Numbered from the stretch's first letter, positions 45,198 to 54,611 are shown. The stretch is 64,000 nucleotides of DNA from Arsukibacterium sp. MJ3 (GCF_000987765.1 NZ_LAHP01000003.1:62001-126000); one strand, 5' to 3'. Notes: generated by a model not told the origin, from the sequence alone. Numbers and translations are program-made.

Positions 45198-46579
45198 ATC
45201 AGTTTATCTCCCAGCAGAAACTGCAAAGTATGGTCCATCCTGATATGCGGTAAGTTAGCTTGCATGGCTAACGGTAGCGGCTGCAACGATGGAAAACTAA
45301 ACTGATGCTTCGAAAATACGGCAGCATCAGGTACCGTTGCCGGCACATCACCGGGAAACAAGTTGATTTTTTTCCCGTTAGCACTATCAATACCGGTTAT
45401 GCATGGTTGCTTTTGCCCCTGCAATTCAACATATCCAGCGTGACTGGCACGTAACGCTGCAATAGCCATAGCCTCTACTTTTGCCAGCTGATACGTTGTT
45501 TGCTTCAGTGGTTGGCGCAGCAAGCTTTGCAATAGCAAGGTTAATGCCTGATGTTGTTCCGGGGTAACATGATCAGCCTTACTGGCCGCAAACAATACTT
45601 TACTGATTTTTGGCTTAAACAAGCGCCGCAACATACTAGATGGGCCATAGTGAAAACTTTTCATTATTAATTGTAACGCCTGGCTAAGCTCGGCAGTGGC
45701 AGCAGCACCGGCATTTAATGCACTTAAGCAATCTACCAATACTACCTGGCGGTCTAACTGAGAAAAATGTTGTTTATAAAACGGCTTTACCACGTAATCA
45801 CGATAGCTTTGATAATGGTTAGCAAGCTTTTTACCAAGTGCACTGTTCTGGGACAGCTGCTCGGGTAATAGCGGTAACAACTGCAACATGGGTGCACCGG
45901 CCAGCTCACCTGGCACCAATAACCGCCCGGGTTGGTTTAAAAAAGTGCCTGCAGTGGCACTAAATTGCAGCAGTAAGTTTTTATAAGCTTCGGTTAACGA
46001 TTGCAGCTGCTGTTCGCTGGTATCGGTTAAATCAGTGGCTGCCAATACGCTGCTAAATGCAGCGGCTAATGCCTGTCGATGCGGTTTGGCGAATAATTGC
46101 CAGCTAAACTCACACCACTGCTGATAATCCAATTGCAACAGTGGTAAATCCAGCAACCATTCGCCCGGATAATCAACAATATCCAGTTCTAACTCACTAT
46201 GCGACTGCAGGTGCGACCTTAACCCCTGCCCGGCTTTATAACGCAGCGCCAGGCTAAGCTGGCTCCAGCCGGTGGTAGAGGGAGGCCACTGCGGTGTGGC
46301 CTGCTGTAAAAAACTGAGATTATGTTCATAAGGAAAACGCGGTATCGTTAAAGCCTGCTCTGCCGCCAACTGCCCACCCAAATAGCGCCCTTGTTGCACT
46401 ACGGCAAAAAAAGGCAAATTCTGTGGGCTATCGCCCTGTGTTAGCTGATGCACCAGCGAGGTAATAAAGGCGGTTTTCCCGGCACCACTTAACCCCGTAA
46501 CGCCCAGGCGGACATGTCTGTCCAGGGCGCGATGACGAAACTGACGACTTTGGTGTTGTAGCTGATCAAGCCAGGTCAT
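45194..46579 (-). CDS. ycjX: YcjX family GTP-binding protein
   Basis: A 461-residue protein of the YcjX/DUF463 family (E. coli 465): Walker A LGVTGLSGAGKTAF (29-36), WLDQLQHQSRQFRHRALDRHVRLG at the start, ELDIVDYPGEWLLDL (switch-like), and VLFAASKADHVTPEQHQAL (nucleotide specificity). Predicted P-loop NTPase, cytosolic or membrane-associated, of unknown role in envelope stress. It follows pspC by 9 bases and overlaps ycjF, so it belongs to the psp transcription unit. Confidence 0.93.
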   Translation of the reverse strand: MTWLDQLQHQSRQFRHRALDRHVRLGVTGLSGAGKTAFITSLVHQLTQGDSPQNLPFFAVVQQGRYLGGQLAAEQALTIPRFPYEHNLSFLQQATPQWPPSTTGWSQLSLALRYKAGQGLRSHLQSHSELELDIVDYPGEWLLDLPLLQLDYQQWCEFSWQLFAKPHRQALAAAFSSVLAATDLTDTSEQQLQSLTEAYKNLLLQFSATAGTFLNQPGRLLVPGELAGAPMLQLLPLLPEQLSQNSALGKKLANHYQSYRDYVVKPFYKQHFSQLDRQVVLVDCLSALNAGAAATAELSQALQLIMKSFHYGPSSMLRRLFKPKISKVLFAASKADHVTPEQHQALTLLLQSLLRQPLKQTTYQLAKVEAMAIAALRASHAGYVELQGQKQPCITGIDSANGKKINLFPGDVPATVPDAAVFSKHQFSFPSLQPLPLAMQANLPHIRMDHTLQFLLGDKLI

Positions 46580-46588
46580 AATTCTCCG

Positions 46589-47005
46589 TTATAAGTTATT
46601 AAGTTCCCGGTTTAATTGAAAGCGGCTTGACGTAACATGACGTTCCATATCCTGCAGCCGCAGCTCCAGCCCTTGGTACTGATTAACCAGATGTTGCAGC
46701 GCCTGCGTAGGTGCCTCACCACGTTGCCACATGCGCGTTTTAACTTCAACCGCCTTCTCCGTCGCCGGGCTTAAGTTAGCCGTGCTGTTGGTTTTGAAAG
46801 CGGCTTTTGACTTTTTTTCTAACACCACCCAAGCCGCAATATACAACACCATAATTAAGCCGCCCGCGCCAAGAAAAAAGGCTGACACGGTTACAATTCT
46901 TACCAGCCATAATTCCCAGCCAAAGTAGTCAGCAATTCCGGCACAAACTCCCGCCAGCTTACCGTTAGTATCATCACGCAATAACTCGCGTTTTGGCTTA
47001 ATCAT
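46589..47005 (-). CDS. pspC: Phage shock protein C
   Basis: A 138-residue inner-membrane protein. The PspC domain covers about 5-62 (RDDTNGKLAGVCAGIADYFGWELWLVRI, then a hydrophobic helix to about 62). A longer, coiled-coil-like cytoplasmic tail follows. PspC with PspB senses envelope stress and recruits PspA from PspF. ATG 47005, with GGAG 8 bases upstream, overlaps the pspB stop by 8 bases; the longer frame start at 47035 lies deep in pspB. Confidence 0.94.
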   Translation of the reverse strand: MIKPKRELLRDDTNGKLAGVCAGIADYFGWELWLVRIVTVSAFFLGAGGLIMVLYIAAWVVLEKKSKAAFKTNSTANLSPATEKAVEVKTRMWQRGEAPTQALQHLVNQYQGLELRLQDMERHVTSSRFQLNRELNNL

Positions 47006-47234
47006 GTTGGCTTCTCCAATTCCGACTTTCTGCATCTAATATAGCTTCCAGTGTTTTAACACGTTCTGCCATTTTTTCTGCTCGGTGCGCCAAATCATTT
47101 AACTGAACCAGTTCCTGACTCGACAAACCTTGTCCCATTTTATTTTTGCTTCGATAGTGCATTATGACCCAAATAGGCGCCACAAAAATCGTAAACAGAA
47201 TAAACGGGATACCAATGACTTCTGAAAAATCCAT
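46998..47234 (-). CDS. pspB: Phage shock protein B
   Basis: A 78-residue protein with one N-terminal membrane helix (IGIPFILFTIFVAPIWVIMHY), followed by a helical leucine-zipper-like region (LNDLAHRAEKMAERVKTLEAIL), matching E. coli PspB (74 aa). It interacts with PspC in stress sensing. It lies 23 bases after pspA and overlaps pspC. Confidence 0.94.
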   Translation of the reverse strand: MDFSEVIGIPFILFTIFVAPIWVIMHYRSKNKMGQGLSSQELVQLNDLAHRAEKMAERVKTLEAILDAESRNWRSQHD

Positions 47235-47257
47235 GTCAACTCCTAAACGTCTGACAT

Positions 47258-47929
47258 TCAGACGTTTTTATCTTTTTGATTAACTTTAGCTTTTAATGCT
47301 GCCAGCTCATTATCAATTTTATCCTGCGCTGCTAGTTCTGCAAATTCGTCTTTCAGGGTTTTTTTGCCTAAATCATAAGACTCAACCTGCGCTTCCAGCG
47401 AATCAATTTTTTGCTCGTAGCGTTCAAACTTATACATTGCATCGTTGATCCGGTTACTATCAAGTGATTTTTTCACTTCTAACCGGTTTTCAACAGTGGT
47501 ACGGCGCATTAGCATCGATTTCTGCCGCGCTTTAGCATCCGCTAATTTTTCCTGTAGTTGCGACACTTCATCCTGTAATTTGTTGATATGCTCATCAAGC
47601 ACGGACATATCGCGCACTGAATTGTTAGCCTGCTCTGCCGCCTTTTGTTTTTCGATAAGAGCAGCACGAGCCAAATCGTCACGCTCTTTACTTAGCGCTA
47701 GCTCTGCTTTGGTCTGCCAATCGTCAGCTTCGGCTTGTAACCGGTTAACCACCCGCTGCAACTCTTTTTTCTCAGCAATGGTTTTCGCTGATGACGAACG
47801 AACTTCAACCAGCGTATCTTCCATTTCCTGAATAATCAGCCGCACCATTTTTTCTGGATCTTCAGCTTTATCCAGCAACGAATTGATGTTTGAGTTCACA
47901 ATATCTGAAAAACGTGAAAAAATACCCAT
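47258..47929 (-). CDS. pspA: Phage shock protein A
   Basis: A 223-residue, almost all coiled-coil protein (E. coli 222) of the PspA/Vipp1/ESCRT-III type. The N-terminal amphipathic segment MGIFSRFSDIVNSNINSLLDKAEDPEKM is conserved, with the long heptad-rich middle. It binds and repairs damaged inner membrane and holds PspF inactive in unstressed cells. It is the first gene of pspABC-ycjXF, behind a sigma54-like element, and is divergent from pspF. Confidence 0.97.
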   Translation of the reverse strand: MGIFSRFSDIVNSNINSLLDKAEDPEKMVRLIIQEMEDTLVEVRSSSAKTIAEKKELQRVVNRLQAEADDWQTKAELALSKERDDLARAALIEKQKAAEQANNSVRDMSVLDEHINKLQDEVSQLQEKLADAKARQKSMLMRRTTVENRLEVKKSLDSNRINDAMYKFERYEQKIDSLEAQVESYDLGKKTLKDEFAELAAQDKIDNELAALKAKVNQKDKNV

Positions 47930-47971
47930 TGTAGTTACCTCTGTCTGTTAATGTTATTACACTATTGTTTA

Positions 47972-47988
47972 TTCAGGATCCTTGCCAA
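47972..47988 (-). promoter_or_regulatory. Sigma54-like promoter of pspA
   Basis: Minus-strand TTGGCAAGGATCCTGAA keeps the YTGGCA and TG elements at the strict sigma54 spacing, with C-to-A changes in both half-elements. It starts about 43 bases before the pspA ATG. Such a promoter is expected here, because PspF is a sigma54 activator and the pspA promoter of E. coli is also imperfect at the TTGC half. Confidence 0.6.
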
Positions 47989-48111
47989 CTTTTTAATTAC
48001 CCATAACCCGCTAATATTAAATAACTTTAATTATTTCCGTTAAAAGCTTTAGCTCTTTCCGTTTATGAAATACACTACTTATTAGCCAAATTAACTATTT
48101 AATAGCTGCCC

Positions 48112-49206
48112 ATGAATAGAAAATACCAACAAGATAACCTGATTGGTCAAGCCAATAGTTTTTTAAATGTGCTGGACCAAGTATCACAACTGGCACCGCT
48201 GGATAAACCGGTACTGATAATTGGTGAACGGGGCACTGGTAAAGAGCTTATTGCGGCCCGCCTACACTTTTTATCGCAACGCTGGGATCAGCAGTATCTT
48301 ACCCTCAACTGCGCCGCACTAAACGAAAACCTACTGGAAAGTGAATTGTTTGGTCATGAGGCTGGCGCGTTTACCGGCGCCAGTAAACGGCATGAAGGCC
48401 GCTTTGAACGCGCTAATGGCGGCACTCTGTTTCTGGATGAGCTGGCTAATACCCCCGCTTTAGTTCAAGAAAAATTATTGAGAGTAATTGAATACGGTGA
48501 GTTTGAACGGGTAGGCGGCAGCCGACCGGTGCGGGTAGATGTCAGATTAGTTTGTGCTACCAATGAGGATTTACCCAGCATGGCCGACAACGGTGAGTTT
48601 CGGGCTGACTTGCTGGACAGGCTGGCATTTGATGTTATTACGTTGCCACCGATGCGTGAGCGTCGTGAGGATATTCTTATTCTGGCAGAACACTTTGCCA
48701 TTAATATGGCCCGTGAACTGGGCTTTGAACTGTTTAGTGGCTTTAGTGAAAAAGCTAAAAACACCCTGCTCGATTACCATTGGCCCGGTAATGTTAGGGA
48801 GCTAAAAAACGTGGTAGAACGCAGTGTTTATCGAACCAATAACCCTTATGTTCCTGTGCATCATATTCAGCTAAACCCTTTTGAGTCGGCTTTTCGCCCT
48901 ACTCAGCGCATTAAAACACGGCCACAAGCTATAGTTAAACTCCCAGAACCGCTAGCATCAGCGACCAATACGGTTAATAATATGCAGGGCGCGGTACCCT
49001 CTTTAACGGTAAACGAGTCCATAAATTTTACTGATGGTGTTGATTTTAAAACCTTGTCACAGGATTTTGAAATAAAATTGATTAAAGATGCCCTTAGCGC
49101 CAGCCAGTTCAACCAGAAAAAAACCGCAGACTTACTAAACCTGACCTATCATCAATTACGTGGCTATATGAAAAAGTACCAGTTGTTGGAAAGTCAGCAG
49201 GGATGA
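48112..49206 (+). CDS. pspF: psp operon transcriptional activator PspF
   Basis: A 364-residue sigma54 enhancer-binding protein. It has no N-terminal receiver domain, consistent with PspF, which is controlled by binding PspA. The AAA+ domain starts at once: GERGTGKE (38-45), the sigma54-contact loop GAFTGA (85-90) and GGTLFLDELAN. A Fis-type HTH ends the protein (NQKKTADLLNLTYHQLRGYMKKY). The region between AAA+ and HTH is longer than in E. coli PspF (325 aa) by about 40 residues. The stop overlaps the sapA start by 4 bases. Confidence 0.95.
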   Translation: MNRKYQQDNLIGQANSFLNVLDQVSQLAPLDKPVLIIGERGTGKELIAARLHFLSQRWDQQYLTLNCAALNENLLESELFGHEAGAFTGASKRHEGRFERANGGTLFLDELANTPALVQEKLLRVIEYGEFERVGGSRPVRVDVRLVCATNEDLPSMADNGEFRADLLDRLAFDVITLPPMRERREDILILAEHFAINMARELGFELFSGFSEKAKNTLLDYHWPGNVRELKNVVERSVYRTNNPYVPVHHIQLNPFESAFRPTQRIKTRPQAIVKLPEPLASATNTVNNMQGAVPSLTVNESINFTDGVDFKTLSQDFEIKLIKDALSASQFNQKKTADLLNLTYHQLRGYMKKYQLLESQQG

Positions 49207-50861
49207 ATTTGTCGAATTATTGTAGTACCCATACTATTTATTGTTGTGCTTATACAAAATACGCCGCAGCGCTTCTTGTTGCTTGGCTGATGTTAAGCGG
49301 TTGTCAGCCACAAATGCCACAAACGGCCCGCAGTGGCTTAGTGTATTGCTCTGAAGGTTCACCAGAGAGCTTTAATCCACAATTAGTGACCTCTGGTACC
49401 ACTATCGACATTATTAGCCAGCAACTATACGACAGGTTAGTCGACATCGACCCAGACAATGGTGATATCGTTGCCGGCTTAGCCACCTCCTGGCACGTCA
49501 GTGCAGACGGCACCCGTTATCAGTTTAACTTACGCGACAATGTCAGTTTTCACAGCACGCGATACTTTAGTCCCAGCCGCAAATTCAATGCTAACGATGT
49601 GCAGTTTACTTTTAACAGAATTACTGACTTAAACCACCCTTTTCACTTCGAAGCGGGCGGAATATATCCCTATTTTCAAAGTGTAGACTGGGCAAACCTG
49701 GTGAAAAAGGTAGAAGCCATAGACGATTATACCGTTACTTTTGAATTGCAACGACCGGACAGCTCGTTTTTATCTAATCTGGCTACCGATTTTGCGGCTA
49801 TTTTATCGGCAGAGTATGGCCAGCAACTTTTGGCCGCAAAACAACCCGGCCAAATTGACCGACTGCCAGTGGGTACCGGCCCATTTCGCTTTCGCGAATA
49901 CCAAAAAGATATTTTGGTCCGGTTCTATAGGCATAACGATTATTGGCGTGGTAACACCCAGCCAGAGCAGTTGGTATTTGATATTGTCCCGAATAACGCC
50001 AGACGAATGGCCAAGCTGTTTACTCATGAATGCGATATCGTTGCTTACCCGCGGGTGGCCGAACTAGAGCTGATAGCCAAACGGGAAGACGTCACCGTGC
50101 AGGAAAGCACCAGCATGAATGTCGGTTTCTGGGCCTTTAACACTCAGAAACCACCTTTTGATCAATTAGAAGTCCGCCAGGCACTGGGCATGGCGATTAA
50201 TCGTGCCGCCATCATGCAAGCTGTTTATTATGGTAAGGCTACCCCGGCTTACGGTATTTTACCGCCAACATCCTGGGCCTATAATGCCGGGCTGCCTGCC
50301 CCGATGTATTCGCCGGCCAAAGCACGAGCATTATTAACTAAAGCTGGCTATCCGAATGGCTTCACCATGAATATTTGGGCAATGCCCGTGCAACGATTGT
50401 ACAACCCGAACGCGTTAAAAATGGCCGAGTTAATGCAGGCTGATTTAGCGCAAATTGGTATTAAAGCCAATATCATTTCCTATGAATGGAATAGTTTTCG
50501 CCAAAAGCTAGGGAATTATGAACATGACTCAGTATTAATTGGCTGGGCTGCCGATAATGCTGATCCTGATAACTTTTTCAGACCGCTGCTTAGTTGCGCC
50601 GCCAGAGACAGTGGCAGCAATCGGGCAAACTGGTGTGATCCAATGTTTGATGACATTATTGGGCAAGCATTGTTAACCGCCGATCAACAACAACGACGGG
50701 CATTATATTTGACGGCACAACAGTATTTGCATCAACAGCAACCGTTAGTGGCCATTGCTCATTCGCAACGCTTTCAGGCGATTAGTAGTAGCGTTAGTGG
50801 GGTAAGTATAAATCCTTATGGTGGCATATCCCTGCAACATGCTAAAAGAGTGTCGCCATGA
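49203..50861 (+). CDS. sapA: Peptide ABC transporter substrate-binding lipoprotein SapA
   Basis: A 552-residue substrate-binding protein of the SBP_bac_5 (DppA/OppA) fold. A long basic-hydrophobic leader precedes a lipobox-like LSGC (Cys34). The mature start LVYCSEGSPESFNPQLVTSGTTIDIISQQLYDRL and the GTGPFRFREYQ, QALGMAINRAAIM, LLTKAGYPNGF and GWAADNADPDNFF segments are typical of SapA/DppA. In E. coli Sap handles antimicrobial peptides and K+ uptake phenotypes. ATG overlaps the pspF stop (ATGA), so the operon is coupled to pspF. Confidence 0.93.
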   Translation: MNLSNYCSTHTIYCCAYTKYAAALLVAWLMLSGCQPQMPQTARSGLVYCSEGSPESFNPQLVTSGTTIDIISQQLYDRLVDIDPDNGDIVAGLATSWHVSADGTRYQFNLRDNVSFHSTRYFSPSRKFNANDVQFTFNRITDLNHPFHFEAGGIYPYFQSVDWANLVKKVEAIDDYTVTFELQRPDSSFLSNLATDFAAILSAEYGQQLLAAKQPGQIDRLPVGTGPFRFREYQKDILVRFYRHNDYWRGNTQPEQLVFDIVPNNARRMAKLFTHECDIVAYPRVAELELIAKREDVTVQESTSMNVGFWAFNTQKPPFDQLEVRQALGMAINRAAIMQAVYYGKATPAYGILPPTSWAYNAGLPAPMYSPAKARALLTKAGYPNGFTMNIWAMPVQRLYNPNALKMAELMQADLAQIGIKANIISYEWNSFRQKLGNYEHDSVLIGWAADNADPDNFFRPLLSCAARDSGSNRANWCDPMFDDIIGQALLTADQQQRRALYLTAQQYLHQQQPLVAIAHSQRFQAISSSVSGVSINPYGGISLQHAKRVSP

Positions 50862-51874
50862 GCCGTTATTTATTACGTCGTTTATATCTCATGGCATTTG
50901 TCTTTCTGGCGTTAAGTTTGTTTGCCTTTAGTCTGGGCTACTTATTTCCGGGAGATGTCATTCAAAACTTAAGTGGTTTGCGGCAAATTGACGATGAGCA
51001 GCGCCAGCAACTGATTAATTATTACCAGCTAGACCAGAACTATCTGCAACAATATCTGGCATTTCTTAGCCGGATAGCTCAAGGAAACTGGGGCTTATCA
51101 TTTGCCAGCCAGCAGCCGCTGTTACAAGAAATAAAACTGTTGTTACCCGCCACTCTGGAACTGACAGCCTATGCATTATTGTTGTCATTTATTTTGGGTA
51201 TACCGTTAGGGATAGTGGCTGCCTTTAAGCCGCATAGTCTTATTGGTAAATCAATATCTGCGCTGGCAATAGCAGGCTATTCATTACCAATATTTTGGTG
51301 GGGGTTATTGCTCATTATGTTATTTTCACTAGCGCTCGGCTGGTTGCCTTCAGCCGGACGGCTGGGGGTGCTGTATGAAATTCCGCACAGTAGTGGTTTT
51401 ATGTTAGTAGACATTTTGCAAGCTGATGTGAAGTACCGCTCTGAAGCGTTTCATAATGCATTACGACACCTGTTATTACCAACTATTGTGTTGGCAACAT
51501 TCCCAACCACGGTAATGATTCGTTTCGTTCGCGATGCGATGCTAAATGTTTGGGAACAAAATTATATTAAAACAGCACAGGCTAAAGGCTTAAGTAGGGG
51601 CCAGGTGTTATATCGCCACGGCCTTCGGAATGCTTTACTGCCGGTTATTCGACAAATTGGTTTACAATTTAGCACTTTAATCACCTTGGCTATGCTAACC
51701 GAGGTAATTTTTTCCTGGCCAGGCATTGGCCGTTGGCTTATCGATAGTATTTATCAACGCAATTACCCGGCTATTCAAGCGGGTTTGCTGGTTATCTCTA
51801 CCATGGTGATCACGATAAACATGCTGACTGAAATTTTGCATGCGCTGTTTAATCCGCTGGCAAGACGAGGCTAG
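50858..51874 (+). CDS. sapB: Peptide ABC transporter permease SapB
   Basis: A 338-residue inner-membrane permease with an N-terminal helix, a periplasmic loop with YYQLDQNYLQQYLAFLSRIAQGNWGLSF, then five more helices. The EAA loop that docks on the ATPase is RTAQAKGLS-like (IKTAQAKGLSRGQVLYRHGLRNALLPV). It pairs with SapC as the translocation channel. The start overlaps sapA by 4 bases and the stop lies 1 base before sapC. Confidence 0.94.
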   Translation: MSRYLLRRLYLMAFVFLALSLFAFSLGYLFPGDVIQNLSGLRQIDDEQRQQLINYYQLDQNYLQQYLAFLSRIAQGNWGLSFASQQPLLQEIKLLLPATLELTAYALLLSFILGIPLGIVAAFKPHSLIGKSISALAIAGYSLPIFWWGLLLIMLFSLALGWLPSAGRLGVLYEIPHSSGFMLVDILQADVKYRSEAFHNALRHLLLPTIVLATFPTTVMIRFVRDAMLNVWEQNYIKTAQAKGLSRGQVLYRHGLRNALLPVIRQIGLQFSTLITLAMLTEVIFSWPGIGRWLIDSIYQRNYPAIQAGLLVISTMVITINMLTEILHALFNPLARRG

Positions 51875-51875
51875 C

Positions 51876-52769
51876 ATGAGCAAATTCCGTTTATATCTGG
51901 AAGAAAATAACCGCTCACCGGTTAAACAATTATGGCGCGAGTTTAAACGTCAGCACTCGGCGATGACTGGCTTGGTATTATTTATCAGCTTTTTTGTTAT
52001 CAGCCTGCTGGCGCCCTTTATTACACCGCACGATCCTTATTTACAGGTAGATGAATTATTACTACTGCCACCATCCTGGAGTGCTGCAGGCTTGGTGCAA
52101 TATCCATTTGGTACCGATGATTTGGGCCGGGATTTGTTATCGAGGATGATCAAAGGCACCAGCTATACTTTTGGCTTTGCTCTTATCACGGTCACCGGCG
52201 CATTACTGATGGGTTTACTGCTTGGCGCATTAGCAGGCATGAGCAAAGGCGTTAAGTCCAGTGTCTTTAATCATGTACTGGATTTAGCACTGACTATTCC
52301 GTCATTGTTACTGGCTATTATTATCGTCGCAATTACCGGCCCAGGCTTAATGAACACCACCTGGGCCATTATGTTGGCACTATTACCACAATTTGTGCAT
52401 GGCATTCGCAATGCTATTGATGAAGAGTTAAAACAAGATTATGTCATCGCTTACCGGCTGGACGGCGCTAATGACTGGGATGTTTTTAGCCGGCTAATTT
52501 TACCTAATATTTGGGAGAAGCTAACCATTATGGTGACAATGGGTATTTCTACCGCCATTTTGGACATTGCGGCTTTAGGTTTTCTTGGTTTTGGTGCTCA
52601 GGCGCCACTATCAGAATGGGGTGCAATGATTAGTGATTCACTTGACCTGATCTATCTGGCACCAAGCAGTGTCGCCATCCCGGGTTTACTTATTTTCAGC
52701 GCGGTATTATCTGTTAATCTGGTTGGTGATGGCCTGAAAACCGCAATTTTGAAAAGGCGGCAAAGCTGA
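51876..52769 (+). CDS. sapC: Peptide ABC transporter permease SapC
   Basis: A 297-residue permease (E. coli SapC 296), with the DppC/OppC layout: LVLFISFFVISLLAPFITPHDP near the N-terminus, FGTDDLGRDLLSRMIKGTSYTF before the core helices, and the EAA loop YVIAYRLDGANDWDVFSRLILPNIWEKL. ATG 51876, with GAGG 5 bases upstream, lies just after the sapB stop and was preferred to the frame start at 51840 inside sapB. Confidence 0.95.
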   Translation: MSKFRLYLEENNRSPVKQLWREFKRQHSAMTGLVLFISFFVISLLAPFITPHDPYLQVDELLLLPPSWSAAGLVQYPFGTDDLGRDLLSRMIKGTSYTFGFALITVTGALLMGLLLGALAGMSKGVKSSVFNHVLDLALTIPSLLLAIIIVAITGPGLMNTTWAIMLALLPQFVHGIRNAIDEELKQDYVIAYRLDGANDWDVFSRLILPNIWEKLTIMVTMGISTAILDIAALGFLGFGAQAPLSEWGAMISDSLDLIYLAPSSVAIPGLLIFSAVLSVNLVGDGLKTAILKRRQS

Positions 52770-53765
52770 ATGTTATTGCTGGATATTAAAAACTTAACCA
52801 TAGAGCTGGAAACCGCCGATGGGCTGATCCGAGCCGTTGACAAGGTGAGCCTCAGCTTACGCGAAGGTGAAACCCGTGGTCTGGTGGGCGAATCAGGCTC
52901 AGGAAAAAGCCTTATTGCTAAAGCAATAGTCGGCGTACTCAATAGCCGCTGGCGGGTTACCGCCGACCGTTTTCATTGGCTAGGCCAGGATTTACTCCGA
53001 TTAAGCCCGGAGCAGCGGCGGAAAATTATCGGCCGCGATATAGCGATGATTTATCAAGAACCTAGCCGCAGCCTCGATCCTACGGCAATTATTCGAGAAC
53101 AATTGGAAGAAGCGATCCCAGATAATTTACTTAGTGGCCCCTGGTGGCGCCGCAGCGCTAATCGACAAAAAAAAGCCATTGGTTTGTTACATAAAGTAGG
53201 CGTGCGAGAGCATCAACGGGTAATGCAAAGCTACCCCTACCAGTTATCTGAAGGGATCTGTCAGAAAGTGATGATTGCTATGGCCATTGCAAAGAATCCA
53301 AAACTACTGATTGCCGACGAGCCAACTACGGCTCTGGAAAGCACCACTCAAGCACAATTATTTCGTTTGCTCGCCAGCTTTAATCAATTAAAAGGTATGG
53401 CCGTGCTACTGATTAGCCACGAGCTAGAGAGTGTTGCCCGCTACACCCAAAAACTCAGTGTATTGTATTGTGGTCAGTTAGTTGAAGCCGGTGAAACCAG
53501 TCAACTGCTGCAAGCCCCGTTGCATCCTTATACCGATGCCTTAATTAAAAGCGTACCGGAGTTCCAGCCAGATCTGGCTGCCAAAACACCCCTGTATGCC
53601 CTACCTGGCAGTATTCCGACCTTACAACATGTGCCGATTGGGTGTCGTCTTGGACCACGCTGCCCAAATGCCCGCAAAGAGTGTGTTAAAACGCCAGCAT
53701 TAGAGCGGCAGCAAAACCATTATTTTAGTTGCCATTTCCCACTCACCACTAAGGGCCGAAGATGA
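52770..53765 (+). CDS. sapD: Peptide ABC transporter ATP-binding protein SapD
   Basis: A 331-residue ATPase with Walker A GESGSGKSLIAKA, Q-loop IYQEPSRSLDP, an atypical signature LSEGICQKVMIAMAIA (also seen as LTEGECQKV in E. coli SapD), Walker B LLIADEPTTALE and H-loop LLISHEL. A C-terminal oligopeptide-transporter domain contains four cysteines (CRLGPRCPNARKEC..., SCHF). It forms a heterodimer with SapF. It directly follows sapC and its stop overlaps sapF. Confidence 0.95.
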   Translation: MLLLDIKNLTIELETADGLIRAVDKVSLSLREGETRGLVGESGSGKSLIAKAIVGVLNSRWRVTADRFHWLGQDLLRLSPEQRRKIIGRDIAMIYQEPSRSLDPTAIIREQLEEAIPDNLLSGPWWRRSANRQKKAIGLLHKVGVREHQRVMQSYPYQLSEGICQKVMIAMAIAKNPKLLIADEPTTALESTTQAQLFRLLASFNQLKGMAVLLISHELESVARYTQKLSVLYCGQLVEAGETSQLLQAPLHPYTDALIKSVPEFQPDLAAKTPLYALPGSIPTLQHVPIGCRLGPRCPNARKECVKTPALERQQNHYFSCHFPLTTKGRR

Positions 53766-54529
53766 CCGATTTATTGGAAGTGCAGGCGCTTGGGAAGGTA
53801 TACAGTAAACAGCGTGGTTGGTTTGGCCGGCAGCAGGTAACTGCACTGGACAATGTTAGTTTCAGCTTGGCTGAAGGTAAAACGTTAGCGGTAGTCGGCG
53901 AAACCGGTTCAGGTAAAAGTACCTTGGCCAAACTGTTGGTGGGTATTGAAAAACCGGATAGTGGCCAGATTTTACTCGCCGGAAAACCGGTACAGATAAG
54001 TCATTATAAGAAGTATAACCATTTTATTCGCTTTATTTTTCAGGATGCCGGTCGTTCTCTTAATCCGTCACAAAAAGTCGGCCAAATGCTGGAAGATGTG
54101 CTGTGTTTCAGTACAATACTTGATCAACAACAGCGGCGCTATAAAATCGGTCAAACCTTAAAGTTATTGGGTTTACTGGATGAACATGCTGAACACTACC
54201 CGCACATGTTTTCTGGCGGTCAGTTGCAACGTGTCGCACTGGCCCGGGCGCTTATTCTTGATCCAAAACTGCTGATCCTGGATGAAGCATTAACTGCACT
54301 GGACCCCACCTTACGCGCACAAATTGTCAATTTATTGCTAGAACTACAACAAAAATCCGGGTTGGCGTATTTACTAATCAGTAATCAGTTAAGGCTGGTG
54401 CGGCATATTAGCGACAGTATATTAGTATTACATCAAGGGCAAGCCGTCGACTATGGTACAACTGCCGCAGTTTTTTCGGCGCCAACTCATGATTACACCA
54501 GAAAGCTGATTAACAGCTCTACTAGCTAA
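53762..54529 (+). CDS. sapF: Peptide ABC transporter ATP-binding protein SapF
   Basis: A 255-residue ATPase with Walker A GETGSGKSTLAKL, Q-loop FIFQDAGRSLNP, signature FSGGQLQRVALARALI and Walker B LLILDEALTALDP. The H-loop histidine seems absent: the segment reads LLISNQLRLVRHISD, with Asn-Gln where most ABC ATPases have His-Asp; E. coli SapF is also unusual there, with TQH. It pairs with SapD. It is the last gene of the pspF-sapABCDF run; no plus-strand terminator with a strong T-run follows. Confidence 0.94.
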   Translation: MTDLLEVQALGKVYSKQRGWFGRQQVTALDNVSFSLAEGKTLAVVGETGSGKSTLAKLLVGIEKPDSGQILLAGKPVQISHYKKYNHFIRFIFQDAGRSLNPSQKVGQMLEDVLCFSTILDQQQRRYKIGQTLKLLGLLDEHAEHYPHMFSGGQLQRVALARALILDPKLLILDEALTALDPTLRAQIVNLLLELQQKSGLAYLLISNQLRLVRHISDSILVLHQGQAVDYGTTAAVFSAPTHDYTRKLINSSTS

Positions 54530-54546
54530 ACCCGGGTAGTCGCCAT

Positions 54547-54572
54547 AAAAAAACCGTGCCATTAAACACGGT
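54547..54572 (-). terminator. Rho-independent terminator of ppiD
   Basis: Minus-strand ACCGTG and CACGGT form a 6-bp stem with an 8-base loop, followed by seven Ts. It may also slow plus-strand transcripts from sapF, where the T-run is weak. Confidence 0.8.
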
Positions 54573-54611
54573 CTTTAACTAACCTCAGCAAATTATCGAC
54601 GATAATAAAAC

